A DNA stretch of 64,000 nt from Anodontia alba (GCA_964016985.1 OZ024821.1:124060035-124124034); one strand, 5' to 3'; counted from the stretch's first letter, positions 9,692 through 21,766 are shown. Program-made: numbers and translations. The notes: generated from the letters alone by a model not told the origin.

Positions 9692-11033
9692 CGAGGGATG
9701 TTCGAAATGAATCGCTTATTTCTCTCTGGAGACTTCAAATTTCAAGTTAGCCCAAAAGTACTCATTTCATGCCCTCGAAGTACTCCCCGTGGCTAGAAAT
9801 GCAAAGTTTCAGCCGATGTATCCACTTCTTGAAGGCGTCACGGTACGCTGATTTGGGCACAGTAATAAGGTACTGATGAATGGCAGATCCAAGTGCCTGT
9901 CGGGACTGGTATTTCCACCCAGCAAGGAATGCTTTCAATTTCGGAAACAAAAAGAAATCACATGGGGCAAGGTCTGGGGAATACGGGGGGTGAGGCAAAA
10001 CAGTTACTTTTTCTTTCTTCTAAAACGTCGTAACTATTGCGGAGGTATGAGCTGGGGCATTGTCATGTAGAAGACGGACATGTTTAAAACCAGTGGCAGG
10101 GCGTCGTTTCTGATAATACTTTTTCAGTTTCTTCAGTATTACGTCTTTGTAGTACTTTCCGGTGTGATGCTTTTGCCCTTTTTCACTGGCACTTTTATTG
10201 CGATTCCTTCACCAGAGAAGAAGATTGCATACAAAACCTTCTTTGTACTCAAAGAACGTTTGGCAATTATTGGGCGTTTGCTGTGTTTAGTGGCCCAGAT
10301 CTTATTGCTAACCTTTCTGACGGGCTCAAAATAATGGACCCAGGTTTCATCACCTGTGTCGACATTGGCAAACTGCTTTTTGTCATACTTTGGAAACATT
10401 TGAAGCAGCTTTTTGGCCACTTTAACCCGTTGCCTCTTTTGCTCGTCAGTCAACAGATGTGGCACCCATGTAGCAGAAATCTTTCTGACTTTCTAATGCT
10501 TCTTCAAAATAAGGTGAACCGTTGATAGTGATATGCCTACCTTTCGTGCAATATCACGAGCTGTAAATCTGGCATCTCTTTCAATGATTACCTTTATTTT
10601 GGAAACGATTTCTTTACGAGATGCAGATTTTAGCCTACCTGATTTCGGTGCATGTTTGATGGACTCTACACCAGACTCAAATTTCTTTTTCCACCGCCGA
10701 ACTGTGTCATAAGACACACAAGAAGGTCCAAAAGCAGTAGAAATTTCAGTCATCAGCTTCTTCAAAGAACAACCAAGTTTTGAGCGAGCTTTGATGTAAG
10801 CCCGTATTTCATTTTTTTTGTCGACGCTTCCACCAACCATTTTTACTGCAGTGGTCAATGACTGCGTGTATTCAAATGGCAAATTTTATGTCTTACACTT
10901 AGTCTTACATGTACATTTATACACCATTGTGTAGATATTGAATAACCCTATACAGGTATGTATTGGTTTTTATCGTGACCCACGTGGGTATCGAGCTAGA
11001 GGACAATAAGCAATTGATTTCGAATATCCCTCG
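9692..11033 (-). mobile_element. Mariner (Tc1/mariner) element, copy 1
   Basis: The element starts CGAGGGATGTTCGAAATGAA and ends with the imperfect reverse complement; about 26 of 29 terminal bases match. A TA dinucleotide flanks each end (9,690-9,691 and 11,034-11,035), the Tc1/mariner target duplication. Length is 1,342 bp. It encodes a minus-strand transposase with DD34D spacing. It is the longest of three copies here and the only one that still spans all catalytic motifs. Confidence 0.95.
9762..10840 (-). pseudogene. Mariner transposase, copy 1 (DD34D, inactivated)
   Basis: Starts at MVGGSVDKKNEIRAYIKARS. An N-terminal helix-turn-helix follows (CSLKKLMTEIS...SYDTVRRWKKKF), then a second HTH (DIARKVGISLSTVHLILKK) and the linker WVPHLLT. 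The catalytic motifs are TGDETWVHYFEP, HDNAPAHTSAIV and YSPDLAPCDFFLF; the last two Asp residues are 34 residues apart, the classic mariner arrangement. Breaks are TAG at 10,493-10,495, a 2-bp insertion near 10,160 that shifts the frame, and TAG at 10,020-10,022 between the second and third Asp. The family cuts and pastes at TA sites. This copy cannot encode full-length protein. Confidence 0.92.
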
Positions 11034-11589
11034 TATAATGGAAGGGATATATTTTCAGGCAAGGCAGCGCAGTCAGAATTGTTTTGCCACCCACACGATA
11101 AACGTTCTGCTCTTAGAAGAAACAATCCATTCCTATTCTTTCCTTTCAACCTTTACCACTCTCTGGGCAAATTCAGCAGACGACAATTGGCAATAGTTTT
11201 CTGATTTTTCCCAGCTAACAGGATTTGACATTTCTTGCAAATTGTCTCAATTGGATACAATTTGCATAAAATGTCGAATCCTATTGCCTGTGAAAAATAG
11301 GAAAAATGTTTCAAAATGGCGTCTGCTGAAATATTTACCAAATGTTAAGTGTTACAGTGGACGCGTATTCAGAAAAAAAGAGCAGACAAGAAGGTCATGG
11401 AACCTGCTTCTCGGCGCAGATAATACCATGTTAAACATCTGCCGAATATATTTTGTCTTGCAGGGGAGACGTATCGTGTACGAAGCACGGCCACCCTGAC
11501 CAATCTGCGCATTCCAACAGTCCGATCAAAAATATAATTCGGCCGCGCGATGCTAAGATGAGTATTCGAGACTTACGTTGTTTTAGGCT

Positions 11590-11770
11590 GCATTCATGAG
11601 AAAAATGCCTTAAACATGCGCAGATTTAAATCATCCTGCGCATACTCAATGCATCATTCGCGTCTTTGCTCTCTATCATACATTCTGTAGTATCCAATTA
11701 TTTGGTTAGCGGACAGTAACGGCTCTGATCTGTCTGCGCGGATGCGCAGGCTGATTTGGGCTTTTGCTAT
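11590..11770. repeat. Interspersed repeat (TGCGCATACTC / TGCGCGGATGCGCAGG family)
   Basis: This matches 43,570-43,700, 30,295-30,500 (inverted) and 62,740-62,870 (inverted). Shared blocks are AAATGCCTT, CATCCTGCGCAT, TCTTTGCTCTC(C/T)AT and GATGCGCAG(G/T)CTGAT. It is non-coding. Confidence 0.55.
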
Positions 11771-12318
11771 TCTCATATTTTCATAAAACGTTTTCGCATG
11801 GTGCAGCCTGAATGTTACCCCTAATTATTCGTACAGATCTGAGTAAACTGAGTAGAGCCAGGTCAAACAGCCCCTTTAACCAAAGGGCCTATACTGTTTG
11901 CCATTTAATTCGTCACAATATTTTGACACATGATAAAATAATCAGATGGACTTGTTCAATTTTTTAGATAAGTATTATATAGCTATGGTTATAGTGTCTG
12001 ATCATTTAGAGTAGTTCGGTGAGGGATCAAATCAGCAAGACTGTTCGTCGGAGTCTGATCAGGTTCTGTCAGATCAGCTCGAGCAGTTTGATTCGCTGTC
12101 CTCTTAATGAATCTATACACATTATAGAAGTATCAGCCACAGCATACTCAGATCAGACTGCGCTGTTTGGTTAGAGTCTTTGCTGGGCTATGTGGGTACC
12201 AAGAATTAAAGACTCAAAAGTGACATATGTAGAGAAATGGATGTTGTAGAGAGCGAGATGTCTGTAATTTGAGAGAGATGTTTTATATCGAGAAATCAGA
12301 AAAAAATATTTAGCTAAA

Positions 12319-12409
12319 TATGCTCTCTTATTTCCCGTATTATATGGTGGTAATGTTATTGCATAGATTTTATAACATTGTCACCATATAATACGGAAAA
12401 TAAGACATA
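12319..12409. repeat. Hairpin (MITE-like), arms about 40 bp
   Basis: CCGTATTATATGGTGGTAAT on the left is matched by ATTGTCACCATATAATACGG on the right. The pairing extends outward through CTTATTT/AAATAAG. The loop is about 12 bases. There is no coding content. Confidence 0.75.
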
Positions 12410-13021
12410 TTTTGATAATACACAAACTTTTACTAATGTAGTGAAATGATGCTAGAAATATTAATAATAATAATAATAATGATAATAACTGACAAGCGAC
12501 TTTAAAATTGCAGTATACTGAAAATCATTAATAATCATGTCACGTGTAAGTATGATTGACAGGATTTAGAGAAATGTGCAATTCTCGTAATTCCATAATA
12601 CCATCTGTAGCACGAGGCGCTACAAGATACGTCTACTTTATTGTTTAGAAACCCTTGGTTTCTGTAGCAATATGTCACTTAGTTACTATTTTCGGTGCTA
12701 ACAAAACTGATTAAGGTTTCACGGGCTGAATGAACATTGCCCACACAAACTATTTTCTGGTAATTAAACGTCAAAATTTCAAATCAGACAATGGTCAGAG
12801 ATCGAATATCAGCAGTATTGGCTGATGCAACTTATATCAAACCTAAAAGTACACAGCTGCAGCAGACGACATTTTCATTTCTAATTAAATACTTTTCAGT
12901 AGAAATAAGGCTTGATATTCCATACGGATCGTCTGATGAGCAGACGATTCGCATAAATAACCAAGTTTTAATTTCTCTAAATAATCAAAAAAGAAACAAA
13001 ACAGAAACAAACTTTAATTCG

Positions 13022-13031
13022 CCACAACAAC

Positions 13032-13066
<35 letters not shown>
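13022..13066 (+). repeat. (CAA)/(TAA) trinucleotide microsatellite
   Basis: CAACAACAA runs into about eleven TAA units. Smaller AAT tracts of the same type occur at 12,460-12,488 and 30,808-30,833. Confidence 0.9.
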
Positions 13067-13067
<1 letters not shown>

Positions 13068-13841
13068 CAAAACACATACTCATTATATGCGACGAGTAAC
13101 CATAACATATGTTTTTGTAGAGAAATTAAAAATCAAAGCGCCAAAGACTGAAGTGATAGTTTTCTTGAGGAATTGATGAAAATCTGAACTTCGGTAGTGC
13201 GATGCCATCCTTGAACCATATGAACATATCCTCTGAATCGCATGCCCAAAATGTTGGGGCTTCTTGGCTAATGAGCACGAATGTACACTCGTTCACGTTT
13301 TGTACATAGGCGTTTGATCAGGAGTCGATCCATCATAAGCCATTCTTTGACATTAATATTATGATCGATATCAGCGACTCTTCCAGAAGGATACTTCGGG
13401 TACAGGCGACCATGTAGATCAGGTGTTTGCGGAAATAATGCAGTCAGCAGATACATGTGGGTCTGTCCAAAATATTCAGCTGAACTACTACAATTATACA
13501 GAGACCTTCGAAAGGACTTATTTCTGTCGTGAATTTACAGCGAGTACAATTTGGATGAAATGCAGCTCAAGGAAGTACACTGTAGTTTATTCGATGAAAA
13601 GTCTTTTGGAGGGTTTCCGTATCACCCTAGACCGGCTCCAGTCCCCAGGGACTAAATATTTTTTTCTTACAATCCTGCGTGATAATCCATTAGAATTAAA
13701 TCAAAATAATATCATGCTATAAAGGCTGGTCACTAGAGTGATTGGAGCCAGTCTAGTATGGCCCCAGTACTGAAGAATACTAGAGCTGGCGAATGTGCAG
13801 CAATGAACTGTGTAGTGACATAAATGTCTTAATAAAGATCC

Positions 13842-14180
13842 TTGAGGGTGCTTGATAAGTTTGGAGAAAACCTCTGCATAAATGACAATGTTTCTGTAGA
13901 AAATAATACATTAAAGAGCAAATGTAGTAATGAAGTTGATCTTGCGCTGCTTCGCAGTCTCATTTCAAGCATGCAAGCGGACATTTTGTCTATTAAGCGA
14001 ACACATATTAATACTTTTAGAGAAGAAATTAAATCTGTTAAGAGTGAAATAAAAACAGACTTAGCTGACACTGTCGTGGAAGCTAAAAATTCTCTTACAG
14101 AGATTCAGCATCTAGCTGAAAGAGTTACTGATAACAGACCCAGGTCAAAAGTGACATCAGACAAACCAGAACGGATGTAA
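13842..14180 (+). pseudogene. Coiled-coil ORF fragment, possibly retroelement ORF1
   Basis: An open frame of 112 codons runs to a TAA near 14,178. The middle is heptad-like and strongly helical (VDLALLRSLISSMQADILS, then EEIKSVKSEIKTDLADTVVE), typical of the oligomerising coiled coil of LINE ORF1 or gag-like proteins. Upstream, MAPVLKNTRAGECAAMN in the same neighbourhood ends at stops, so the 5' part is broken. No nucleic-acid-binding domain follows. Assignment to a retroelement is an inference. Confidence 0.4.
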
Positions 14181-14549
14181 GACTCTTAACGAATTATGTT
14201 TGTATGCAATTAATTGAAGAGCGGATATTTTAAAAAAAATAGTTTAAAAGAAAACTACCTCATGACATGTGAAGTCAACAACTACATTCAAAGTCCAAAT
14301 AATATATAAGACCTATAAGACCACTTATATTAAATTAGGCAAAATGCCATCAGTTTTTAAACAGGGACACAGACATAGCAATAGGATGCATCCTTACAAC
14401 ATATTGATTTCCAGTTATTATATATTCTGAACATGAATTCGACCAATTTCGTACCCATGAATAAGGGAAATACTTCACTTTCGATGGTTAAATGAACCAT
14501 TGTTCCGATATTTTACTCATTATAAGATGACAGTTTAGACTTTCCTCAT

Positions 14550-14585
14550 TGTGGCACTCCCTGGACTTTTCTCTTACTTTTTTTT
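14550..14585 (-). repeat. Short copy of the GGTAAGAGAAAAGTCCAGGG repeat edge
   Basis: GTGGCACTCCCTGGACTTTT followed by CTCTTAC is the constant edge shared with 21,380-21,426, 40,236-40,276, 50,597-50,685 and, reversed, 63,917-63,955. The minus strand reads KKVREKSRECHN at several of these loci. Confidence 0.6.
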
Positions 14586-14811
14586 CATTACTTTCATTAT
14601 TAAAACAACGAAAAAAGCTTTGTTCCATCAACTCCTCTTTTCTGTTCTGTACTACAAGTGAAAGTCTCAAAATTGGACATGTGGTTCGCTGCTGATATAA
14701 ATATACTTGAATTAAATAATACGTAACTTTGTATTAGTTTATATACTAGAATATGTATCTTCTAGGCTGTCAGAGGTACTTTGTCACAATGCAGCTATTG
14801 TCTAATAAGGT

Positions 14812-14920
14812 ACCAGTTCGTTTTGGCCCTGAGTCATTTCGGCCTTTGGTCGTTTCTGCCTGGATCGATTCGGCCCTGGGTAGTTACGTCCAATTTCCAT
14901 GGGTCGTTCGCCCTGATTTC
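14812..14920 (+). repeat. Degenerate short minisatellite (TTCGGCCCTGGGTCG-like)
   Basis: Units such as GAGTCATTTCGGCCT, GGTCGTTTCTGCCTG, GATCGATTCGGCCCT and GGGTCGTTCGCCCTG follow one another with a period of about 15-17 bp. It is clearly periodic but much diverged. Confidence 0.65.
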
Positions 14921-15033
14921 ACTCGGAGATCTAGGTAAGGCAGGATTGGTTAAACGATAATATGGTTGCTTTATGAAGAGTCTAGTGGTGTCATAGGTAG
15001 GGTTGATAGGATAAATAAGTGTCAGAAAGAGGG

Positions 15034-15345
15034 TCTTTGGAAACAAAGAACACATAACAGATTAGAGAATGAGAGTCTCGGTTTTATTCAGACACTTCAT
15101 AAGCAGTAATGAAGTGTGCAACAATGCTTACGGCCTCTACCATGTACATGGGCAGAACTCCATTTTCAAAGATACCACAATGGGCCTAATGATCCCAAAG
15201 GAGATGAAATATCATCTGCAGTATGGTGAAGTACGGGGAGACTTTCTACGGCTGCCAGACGACACTAACAACAGCTGCAGTATAGTAAAATAAATGTCAA
15301 CAAGATTGCTTTTGGAAACAAAGAACACTTAACAGTTTAGAAAAT
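15034..15345 (+). repeat. Interspersed repeat (AAACAAAGAACAC family), with a partial direct duplication
   Basis: It begins TTTGGAAACAAAGAACACA and repeats its own start near 15,308 (TTTTGGAAACAAAGAACACT). Blocks CAGTAATGAAGTGTGCAACA and GGGCCTAATGATCCCAAA recur in inverted form at 17,545-17,830 and in shorter form at 6,080. The ORF across it (15,069-15,293) is not conserved in the other copies. Confidence 0.6.
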
Positions 15346-16740
15346 GGAAGTCTGAATATAGCATTTTTTCTGACTTATCTGTTTTGTCTAAGATATCCTT
15401 TCTAGCATTGCATTGTGATCACATTGTTTATGAGAGACATGGTCATTAGGTACTTGAGCTATACCGTAGGAAGAGTTTATCCCAAAGACCGTACTATCCA
15501 GATGTCTGTACGCCCGTACGTAAACAAGATATCGCTGAAGCATCTACTCTGAGACAACATGTTAGATTTTTGTGTGACTTATTTGGGATGTTCCTCTAGT
15601 GACCTAGTTGTGACTAAGTAGAAAACGATTCCGGCCTGCCGACTAATATAGCCGCCTATCGACAATCTTTGAAATTTAAACTTTTCATTTTTATAATATT
15701 ATGACAAATTTGTCATCGCATCTCCTCCGATATCACTCTTCAGATTTCTCAGAACTTGTCTGAAATTTTCTGCAAGTGGTCTAGGTGTGCATGCCTATAT
15801 TTGGTTCTAGTCCGTCGACAAAGATGATCACCGTTGGCCAGCTAGGCTTTTTTCCTGTTACCGCACTCCCGTCTGTAACCAGCAGAGGAGTTTTGTCGAA
15901 ACTTCGCATATGGATTCTTCTCAACCCTTTGGGGCGTCTCCCAATCAACGATTCCTGTCAGCTAATATGAAATCGCGACTTCCCTTTTACTGATTAACTG
16001 AAGACTGTATCAATATGGCGCCTTCCATAACCTACACTTACCCTACCTTTCTCTTACCCCTTGAAGGGAAGGTAGGAGAGGTTATAATTAGGCAGAGCAT
16101 TGCAGAGTAGGGCAAGTCAGCTCAAAATATAGCTAGATTTAGTATAAAATCAACATTTATCTCTTCCCATTGCCTCACATTTTGCGTAAAACAAAAAAGT
16201 TACGGTAGAACGACTGATTTCCAGGAAACTAGTTTGGGTGAGACTCCATAGCTCCAGTTAAGGCACGTTATTTACCAAAAACCGCTGAAATTTCTCAGTG
16301 AGAACATAGTTGTGTTTTGGGTACTCATTTGAAGCGCCTTTTCAAGTACCCACAATACAAGTTTTCATGGAGTAATAAGAAAATAATAATTTCCTGTTAC
16401 CCCCCCACCCCTCCACCCCCCCCCCCCCACACACACTCACTCAAACAAACACACCCCATTATATGGAGCTTTGAATGGCTCCATATTTTCTGCTAAAAAT
16501 GTTATCCAGCATGCTGCTCTGCTTAACGTTAAGCTGAAATTATGAGCCCCTCCAGATAGCAAAAAAAAAAAAAAAAAAAATATTTATTTGAAGTTTGACG
16601 CTATTACCTTAAACATACTCTAAAGAGTATGATTCTGTTCAGATGCAATACGTATCATGGGGTGTATTGCTTTAACCATTGCGACAGGATTCTTTGGTGC
16701 TTTGAAATATTAAACCTTAGCAGATCCTGACATTTGTAAA

Positions 16741-16830
16741 GCAAAAAAAAAAAAAAAAAAAAAAAATAAAATAAAAAATAAATAAATAAAAAAAAAAAAT
16801 AAAAAAAAAATAAAAAAATAAAAAAACAAC
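16741..16830 (+). repeat. A-rich low-complexity tract
   Basis: Runs of A with scattered T for about 90 bp. Comparable tracts are at 16,561, 27,545-27,612, 30,737-30,763, 32,371-32,488, 34,899-34,929, 41,590-41,621, 50,525-50,560 and 54,603-54,631. Some may be tails of old retroinsertions, but no element is recognised directly upstream. Confidence 0.85.
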
Positions 16831-17084
16831 AAAAATTGTTAATATCCTAGCAATTATAACAGGTTATAACTCAGTCTCTAACAGCTATAAGGACTGTAGT
16901 TTCTGTTACGACAAATTTAGACCGCCATACATAGAAGGAACTACTTTTTTGTTTACATGTTTTCACGGTTTTACCATGTGGTCATATTTTTCACGTTCAA
17001 GTGAATTAAAGTGACATATGAGAAACTTTGTTTTTGGCTTTGTACTGACAGCAGTTTTGGAAAATCATTACTATATTTTGTAAG

Positions 17085-17440
17085 GAGAGTTTATACACAT
17101 CATACAACCGGCACCTTTGACAACAGATGACTAACGAGACAACATACGTACACACTGTTGACATAGAAATGGTGTATGTCAATAAATTGTACCGGTAAAA
17201 ATCAAGAAAGAAAGCATTTGACTTTTATGCATTATGGGGATATTATTTAATGTTTGAAGACCCCTCAGTACTACTCTGATTTAATTTCACTACCGAGTAA
17301 ACCTTTGTGAGATAGTCGAAAAATCTGTTTCCCGAAATTTGCACTAAAATCCGTTTTTTGCTAGGGTCTTACTTCCCAGGAACAAATTCTGGTATTTTTT
17401 CTTGCGTAAAAAAATGTAAACTTCAGTTGACTTTAACAGT
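17085..17440 (+). repeat. Repeat copy A of an inverted pair
   Basis: The reverse complement of 19,635-19,975 aligns over about 350 bp. Shared blocks are CCGGC(A/G)CCTTT, GACTAACGAGAC, GAAAGAAAGCATTTGACTTT, CATTATGGGGATATT, GATTTAATTTCAC and GGTCGAAAAA/AGTCGAAAAA. The two copies lie in opposite orientation about 2.2 kb apart. There is no coding sequence. Confidence 0.65.
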
Positions 17441-17544
17441 GAAGATTATCTGTGGCAGCAAATGATAAAATTTTGGGGGGAATAATCGACAACAACTTAA
17501 CATGAACAAATCATATTGATGCTGTTACAAAGAAAACATATACG

Positions 17545-17945
17545 CTGAGGGCGTAAGCAGTGTTGCAAACTTCATTACTGCTTATGAAGTCTCTAGAAAA
17601 CCAAGACTGCCATTTTCAAATCCGTAGTGTATTCTATATTTACAAAGGCAATCTTTTTTATATTTATTTTACTACATTACAGCTGTTAATGCCGTTTGGC
17701 GGCGGTAGAACGTCTTCTCGTACATCACCATAGTGCAGATTATTTTTCTTATCTTTTGGGATCATTGAGCCCAGTGTGGTATATTTAAAAATGAAGTTCT
17801 GCTCATGGTATACATAGGCTCATGGTATACTAGAGGGCGTAAGCAGTGTTGCAAACTTTATTACTTCTTATTTTCTACTCCCATTTTCTAATCCGTAGTA
17901 TGTTCTTTGTTTATAAAGGCAATCTTTTTGTGATTTATTCTAAAT
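17545..17945 (-). repeat. Interspersed repeat (AAACAAAGAACAC family), inverted copy with duplicated end
   Basis: It contains GGGCGTAAGCAGTGTTGCAA twice (about 17,549 and 17,834). ATCCGTAGT(G/A)T follows each, then CAAAGGCAATCTTTTT/TAAAGGCAATCTTTTT. It is the reverse complement of the 15.0-kb copy. The duplicated end means two partial units lie in tandem. Confidence 0.6.
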
Positions 17946-17954
17946 TTTAGCTGC

Positions 17955-18309
17955 CATTCAAGATTAAGGAATACTTGTCCACTGATCAAAGACTTCAATT
18001 TTATAAGTCTTATGTTTAATTCCATATTGATTATTGCAATGCCATCTGGGGAGGAACCTCAAAGAAATCTTGATAGGATCTACCGGTTACAAAAAAACAA
18101 AAACTTATCAAGTTATTTTTAAATTAGACTATCAATATGAAAATATTGCTACTAGTATGGAAGAGCTGAAAATTCTAAACATCTATGAAAGAATATTTCT
18201 CAAGAAAGCTAAATTCATGTTCAGAATTTCTCTAAACTTCTCAGTTGTTTTTTTAAACAAACGCGTTCTGACTGATTTTGCATTTATGCTCAGTATGAAA
18301 TCGATATAA
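17955..18309 (+). pseudogene. LINE reverse transcriptase, C-terminal fragment
   Basis: Frames contain LSTDQRLQFYKSYV, a stop, then FHIDYCNAIWGG. The DYCN-IWG signature, preceded by FYKS-Y, is the conserved region after the palm in many LINE RTs. It is followed by RIYRLQKNKN and stretches of charged helix. There are stop codons and at least one frame change. It is a small dead remnant with no catalytic motif left. Confidence 0.65.
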
Positions 18310-19630
18310 GCTTTGAAAGAACACTTTTGCCATATTTACAATTCATATTCTTTGTATATTATTTATCTACCGTTTTGATATCTCTGTCATCGTGATGTAT
18401 GTGCATGTTGTAAAATTTAAAATGCTTCTGTTTTTGGCATGCTTAAGTTTAATCACAACAGATGTGTTTTTATCAACATTAGATATTCCGTTAAAGATGT
18501 GTTTTCAAAGATTGTTTATATAATTAAAGATGCTAGTTAGTCTATGCATTTTATAATGATATATGACTGACATATATGGACGCCGGGATTATGTCCACAT
18601 GGCCCTTAGTGCGCGCGGTATGCTACCGAACCAAATACTACATTTTGTGATTCTAATAGTCATTAAAGATTGATGACAGAGGTATAAATATAGTAGGTAA
18701 ACAATGTACAATCAATTTCCATAATATATTACCGGAGAGCATTTGATCGGTTAAATTTTTTTTATATCAATTCGACTAAGAAGGTACATGTACAAACTAA
18801 CCATTTTTTACTCGTGATTTCTGTCGGAGGCTTTTATTTTACAGTAATTCCAGTTTGTAGCTAGCTAGTCTTAATATTTATAATTGCTATTTCTGTATTT
18901 TTTTTCCAGAAAACGCACGATTTTTAAGATATTTTCAACTTACACATCCATATATTTTTCGACATTAAATTGGTTGCCTAGTGTCTCTACTAGCGAGGAG
19001 AGGTACGACTGAACACCGATGGACATTATCTAAGTGAATATCAGTTACATAGTTACGTAGCCCTGATAGTCTTTGAATTCATTGTAGACCTTTAGCTGTT
19101 AATAGGATTTCAGCACTTTCAGCTTTTAATTCGTCTCTAGCCTGCATGCCTCAATATTAGGTCTACCCCATAGGCATAAGCCGTAGACCCCGCTTAGGTA
19201 TTGTCGTAATATAACTAGAGCCCCTATCTCCATAAGCCTTCAGTACTAAATCATTTTGAGTCCTTCATTAAACATTAGTATCAAATCGCCAGAATGACGC
19301 TTATAAATATTCTGCTACTGACCTTCCTGGAATTGATATTTTGACTTTGTTTGAATCGGAAATAACAGCAAAAGTGCTCTTTCAAAGCTGAAATGGATTT
19401 CATACCGAACCATTAAAAAAAATCATAAGTCAAAACGCTTTTTTTTCTGGAAGAAACAACTGACATTGTGATCTACCGTCCATGTTAGCCTTCAAATAAT
19501 TCTCTCCTCTACCAAGCGTGTTAGCCAAATAATTCATATGTAGGCAAAGGCATTTATTTTTCAGACATTTGCTCCGTTTGGAAACTAAAAACTTCGTTAT
19601 TTATGCAAGCTGCATCGCCATTTTTGCAGA
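18310..19630. other. Non-coding, AT-rich; nothing recognised
   Basis: About 1.3 kb without a believable ORF, RNA gene or clear repeat. The sequence includes AT-rich and oligo-T stretches only. Confidence 0.5.
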
Positions 19631-19634
19631 ATTG

Positions 19635-19975
19635 CTATTGAATGGTTGTAGATTTATTTTATACAGGAGAAAATAGCAATTTTGTTGCTGGGAATTACGA
19701 CTCCAGCAAAAACCGCATTTGGGAACAAATTTTAGAAAAACGTTTTTCGACCACCTCACATAGGCTTATGCGTCTGTGAAATTAAATCCTATAACTATTG
19801 CGGGATCTTCAAAAATCAATAATATCCCCATAATGCATGAAAGTCAAATGCTTTCTTTCTGGACTTTTGCCGGCGCAATATCTTCATATATGCTTTTTAT
19901 GACAACAATGTTTATACTCGTATCTGTCGTCTCGTTAGTCATGTGTCTCGAAAGGCGCCGGCTGCACGGTGTGTT
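19635..19975 (-). repeat. Repeat copy B of the inverted pair
   Basis: Reverse complement of 17,085-17,440 (see that entry). The ORF at 19,776-20,102 crosses it, starts on GTG and has no counterpart in copy A, so I do not call it a gene. Confidence 0.65.
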
Positions 19976-21108
19976 AGACAAAAGACTGATTTGTACTAAA
20001 AAGAATCATTGCATGAAATTACAGCTCTGTGGTACGGTTCGAAATTTGACAGTGTTCAGCTTAACTATTTTTACTGTTTTTATTTATTATAGGGCGAAAT
20101 AAATCCGAAACAATATGCTTGCCTGGAACTACTCATAACAAGAAAATAAAATCCTAAAATAAGTGAAAATATCTTGTTAGTAACTTTTTCATCTTTACAC
20201 TTTACAAATTTTCAATACAATATGCCATTTTGTATTGTTCCTACGTAAGAACTCCCAGCGATCGTCTTTAATTGCATAACAATGATCCCTATGCTGCCTA
20301 ATCTGAGCCAGTTACACTGGTTATAGTGACAGCGAAGCGAAACAACTCATCTCACATAATGCTAGTGCAAATTGTAGCCAGTATTTATGTGTAAACTATT
20401 GATATGGAAAGCGTGTCGGTTAGAAATATTCTCCTGTATCGGTCTCCGACAACGGGACGTTTTCACAGACGGCCGGATGCACTAAAGTAGAATACGGCAG
20501 CTTCAAACAGCAGTGGTTTTGAGAGCTTATATGAAAATTACAGGTGGCACTGGCTCTCACTGTGTACCAGCAGACAGATTTAATATTGAAGATTGCAAGT
20601 TAGTTAGTGCTGGCCATTGAGATCTAATGCGTACAGGTCACCCAAAGACCAAAGCTCAGAGCAACAGAGAAATGTTTTATTCTTTAGGATGCGGAGTATC
20701 GGGAGAAATTTCATCGAATAGTCGATTCAAGGCACTTAGCGAGAATGTGGATACTGGAGGCTCTCTTTCCTATAGTGCTGTTCTTCAAATTTATAAATCG
20801 GACAACGGCAGAACATAACAGGACGGCCACAAATCCAGTGACTATTTCAAGTATGCACGAGGAGAATTCTGTCGACTCCAGTTGGCCGCATGTAGCACGT
20901 GATGATAACTTAGGTGACAGTTGATGACAATGATGAAGAGTCTGAAATGCTCATTCGGCACCTTTTAACGCCGCTTCTACGTAGGGGGACTTAAAAGGAG
21001 TAAAACAGAAGAAAAGATAGTGAAATATATTGCGCTTAGAGGAGTCAGTGTTACATGGATCAGCATTCGCAGCATTCGAACATCAGAACATGGCCGTCAT
21101 TAGGTGGT

Positions 21109-21426
21109 AACCCCCCGGTGGTTTGCTCTACCGACCGTTCTAAGGCGGTGGTCCCGGTGTTAGTCTTACTCTTTGTTGCTTTGTGGTTTATTCTACGAGG
21201 CGATTTGTTGTATGTCTTTCCGTGTGTCATTTTGTTCTTGTGTTTTTCAGTCCTTTTAGTATTGCGATTACCTCGCTTGGGGAAGAGAGAGCTAATCTTA
21301 GTGCTTTTCGTACGTTTGTTCGGTTTGTGCTTGTTTAGATTTGTCGGTTTCCTCTTCCTCTTGGGGCCTGGGAAGGGCTGCGATTTGTGATTGTGGCACT
21401 CCCTGGACTTTTCTCTTACCTTTTTT
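21109..21426 (-). repeat. Interspersed repeat with lysine-rich reading frame, copy 1
   Basis: About 92-95% similar to 39,959-40,276 by eye over about 318 bp. The minus strand is open throughout and reads KKVREKSRECHNHKSQPFP, then a very basic stretch (KRKRKPTNLNKHKPNKRTKS) and ends near GTTALERSVEQTTGG. The frame is also open in copy 2, yet no domain is recognisable. The constant edge AAAAAGGTAAGAGAAAAGTC contains a donor-like GTAAGA. It may be a retroelement leader or a mobile exon-like piece; its function is unknown. Confidence 0.6.
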
Positions 21427-21470
21427 ACGTGTAGATGTAGAAAAAGGGACTCGTTTACTGGTTTGAGGTT

Positions 21471-21737
21471 CATTACGAAAAGACGCCTATTCAAATATAT
21501 AGACAATTTCACCTCAAACAACTGAAAAAAAATCAGATTAAAAACTCTGATATTTTTCATATTTCTGCTTAAAACATAGGTTGTGATACTCGTTAGAACC
21601 ACCTCGGCGAGGCGGTTCTAGCGAGTATCCACAATCTATGTTTTGAGCAAAAATAAGAAAAATAATGTATCCCCAGTTTTACGATATAAAAGTGGGGCTT
21701 AAGGGGGTCAACATTATACAGGCATGTTCTCGTGATG
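21471..21737. mobile_element. Hairpin-bearing MITE, second copy (opposite orientation)
   Basis: The left end is CATTACGAAAAGACGCCTAT and the right end is the reverse complement of CATCACGAGAACATGCCTGT. The palindromic core is at about 21,562-21,658 (arms meeting at CACCTCGGCGAGGCGG). The block GTGGGGCTTAAGGGGGTCAA matches the GACCCC block of the 7.2-kb copy in reverse. Length about 267 bp. Confidence 0.75.
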
Positions 21738-21766
21738 TATGTCCCAGTGGTATAACATGTCGTCTG

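Larger units (their letters stand above)
11040..13830. other. AT-rich non-coding stretch with scattered repeats
   Basis: No gene recognised. It holds the interspersed repeat at 11,590-11,770, a hairpin at 12,319-12,409, and AAT microsatellites at 12,460 and 13,022. A short minus-strand frame at 13,456-13,268 reads like protein (PDLHGRLYPKYPSGRVADI), but I cannot place it in a family and it has no supporting splice sites. Confidence 0.5.

Noticed and set aside
10080..10525. Plus-strand ORFs over the mariner elements (also 24,536-24,980 and 28,808-29,356)
   Set aside because: They are antisense shadows of the transposase gene. The real domain motifs read on the minus strand.
19776..20102. 108-codon ORF with hydrophobic segments
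   Set aside because: Starts on GTG, lies largely within one copy of an inverted repeat pair, and is not open in the other copy.
21060..21602. 180-codon minus-strand ORF
   Set aside because: It spans the junction of two different repeats (a MITE end and the lysine-rich-frame repeat). The upstream part is not shared by other copies, so it is not one gene.
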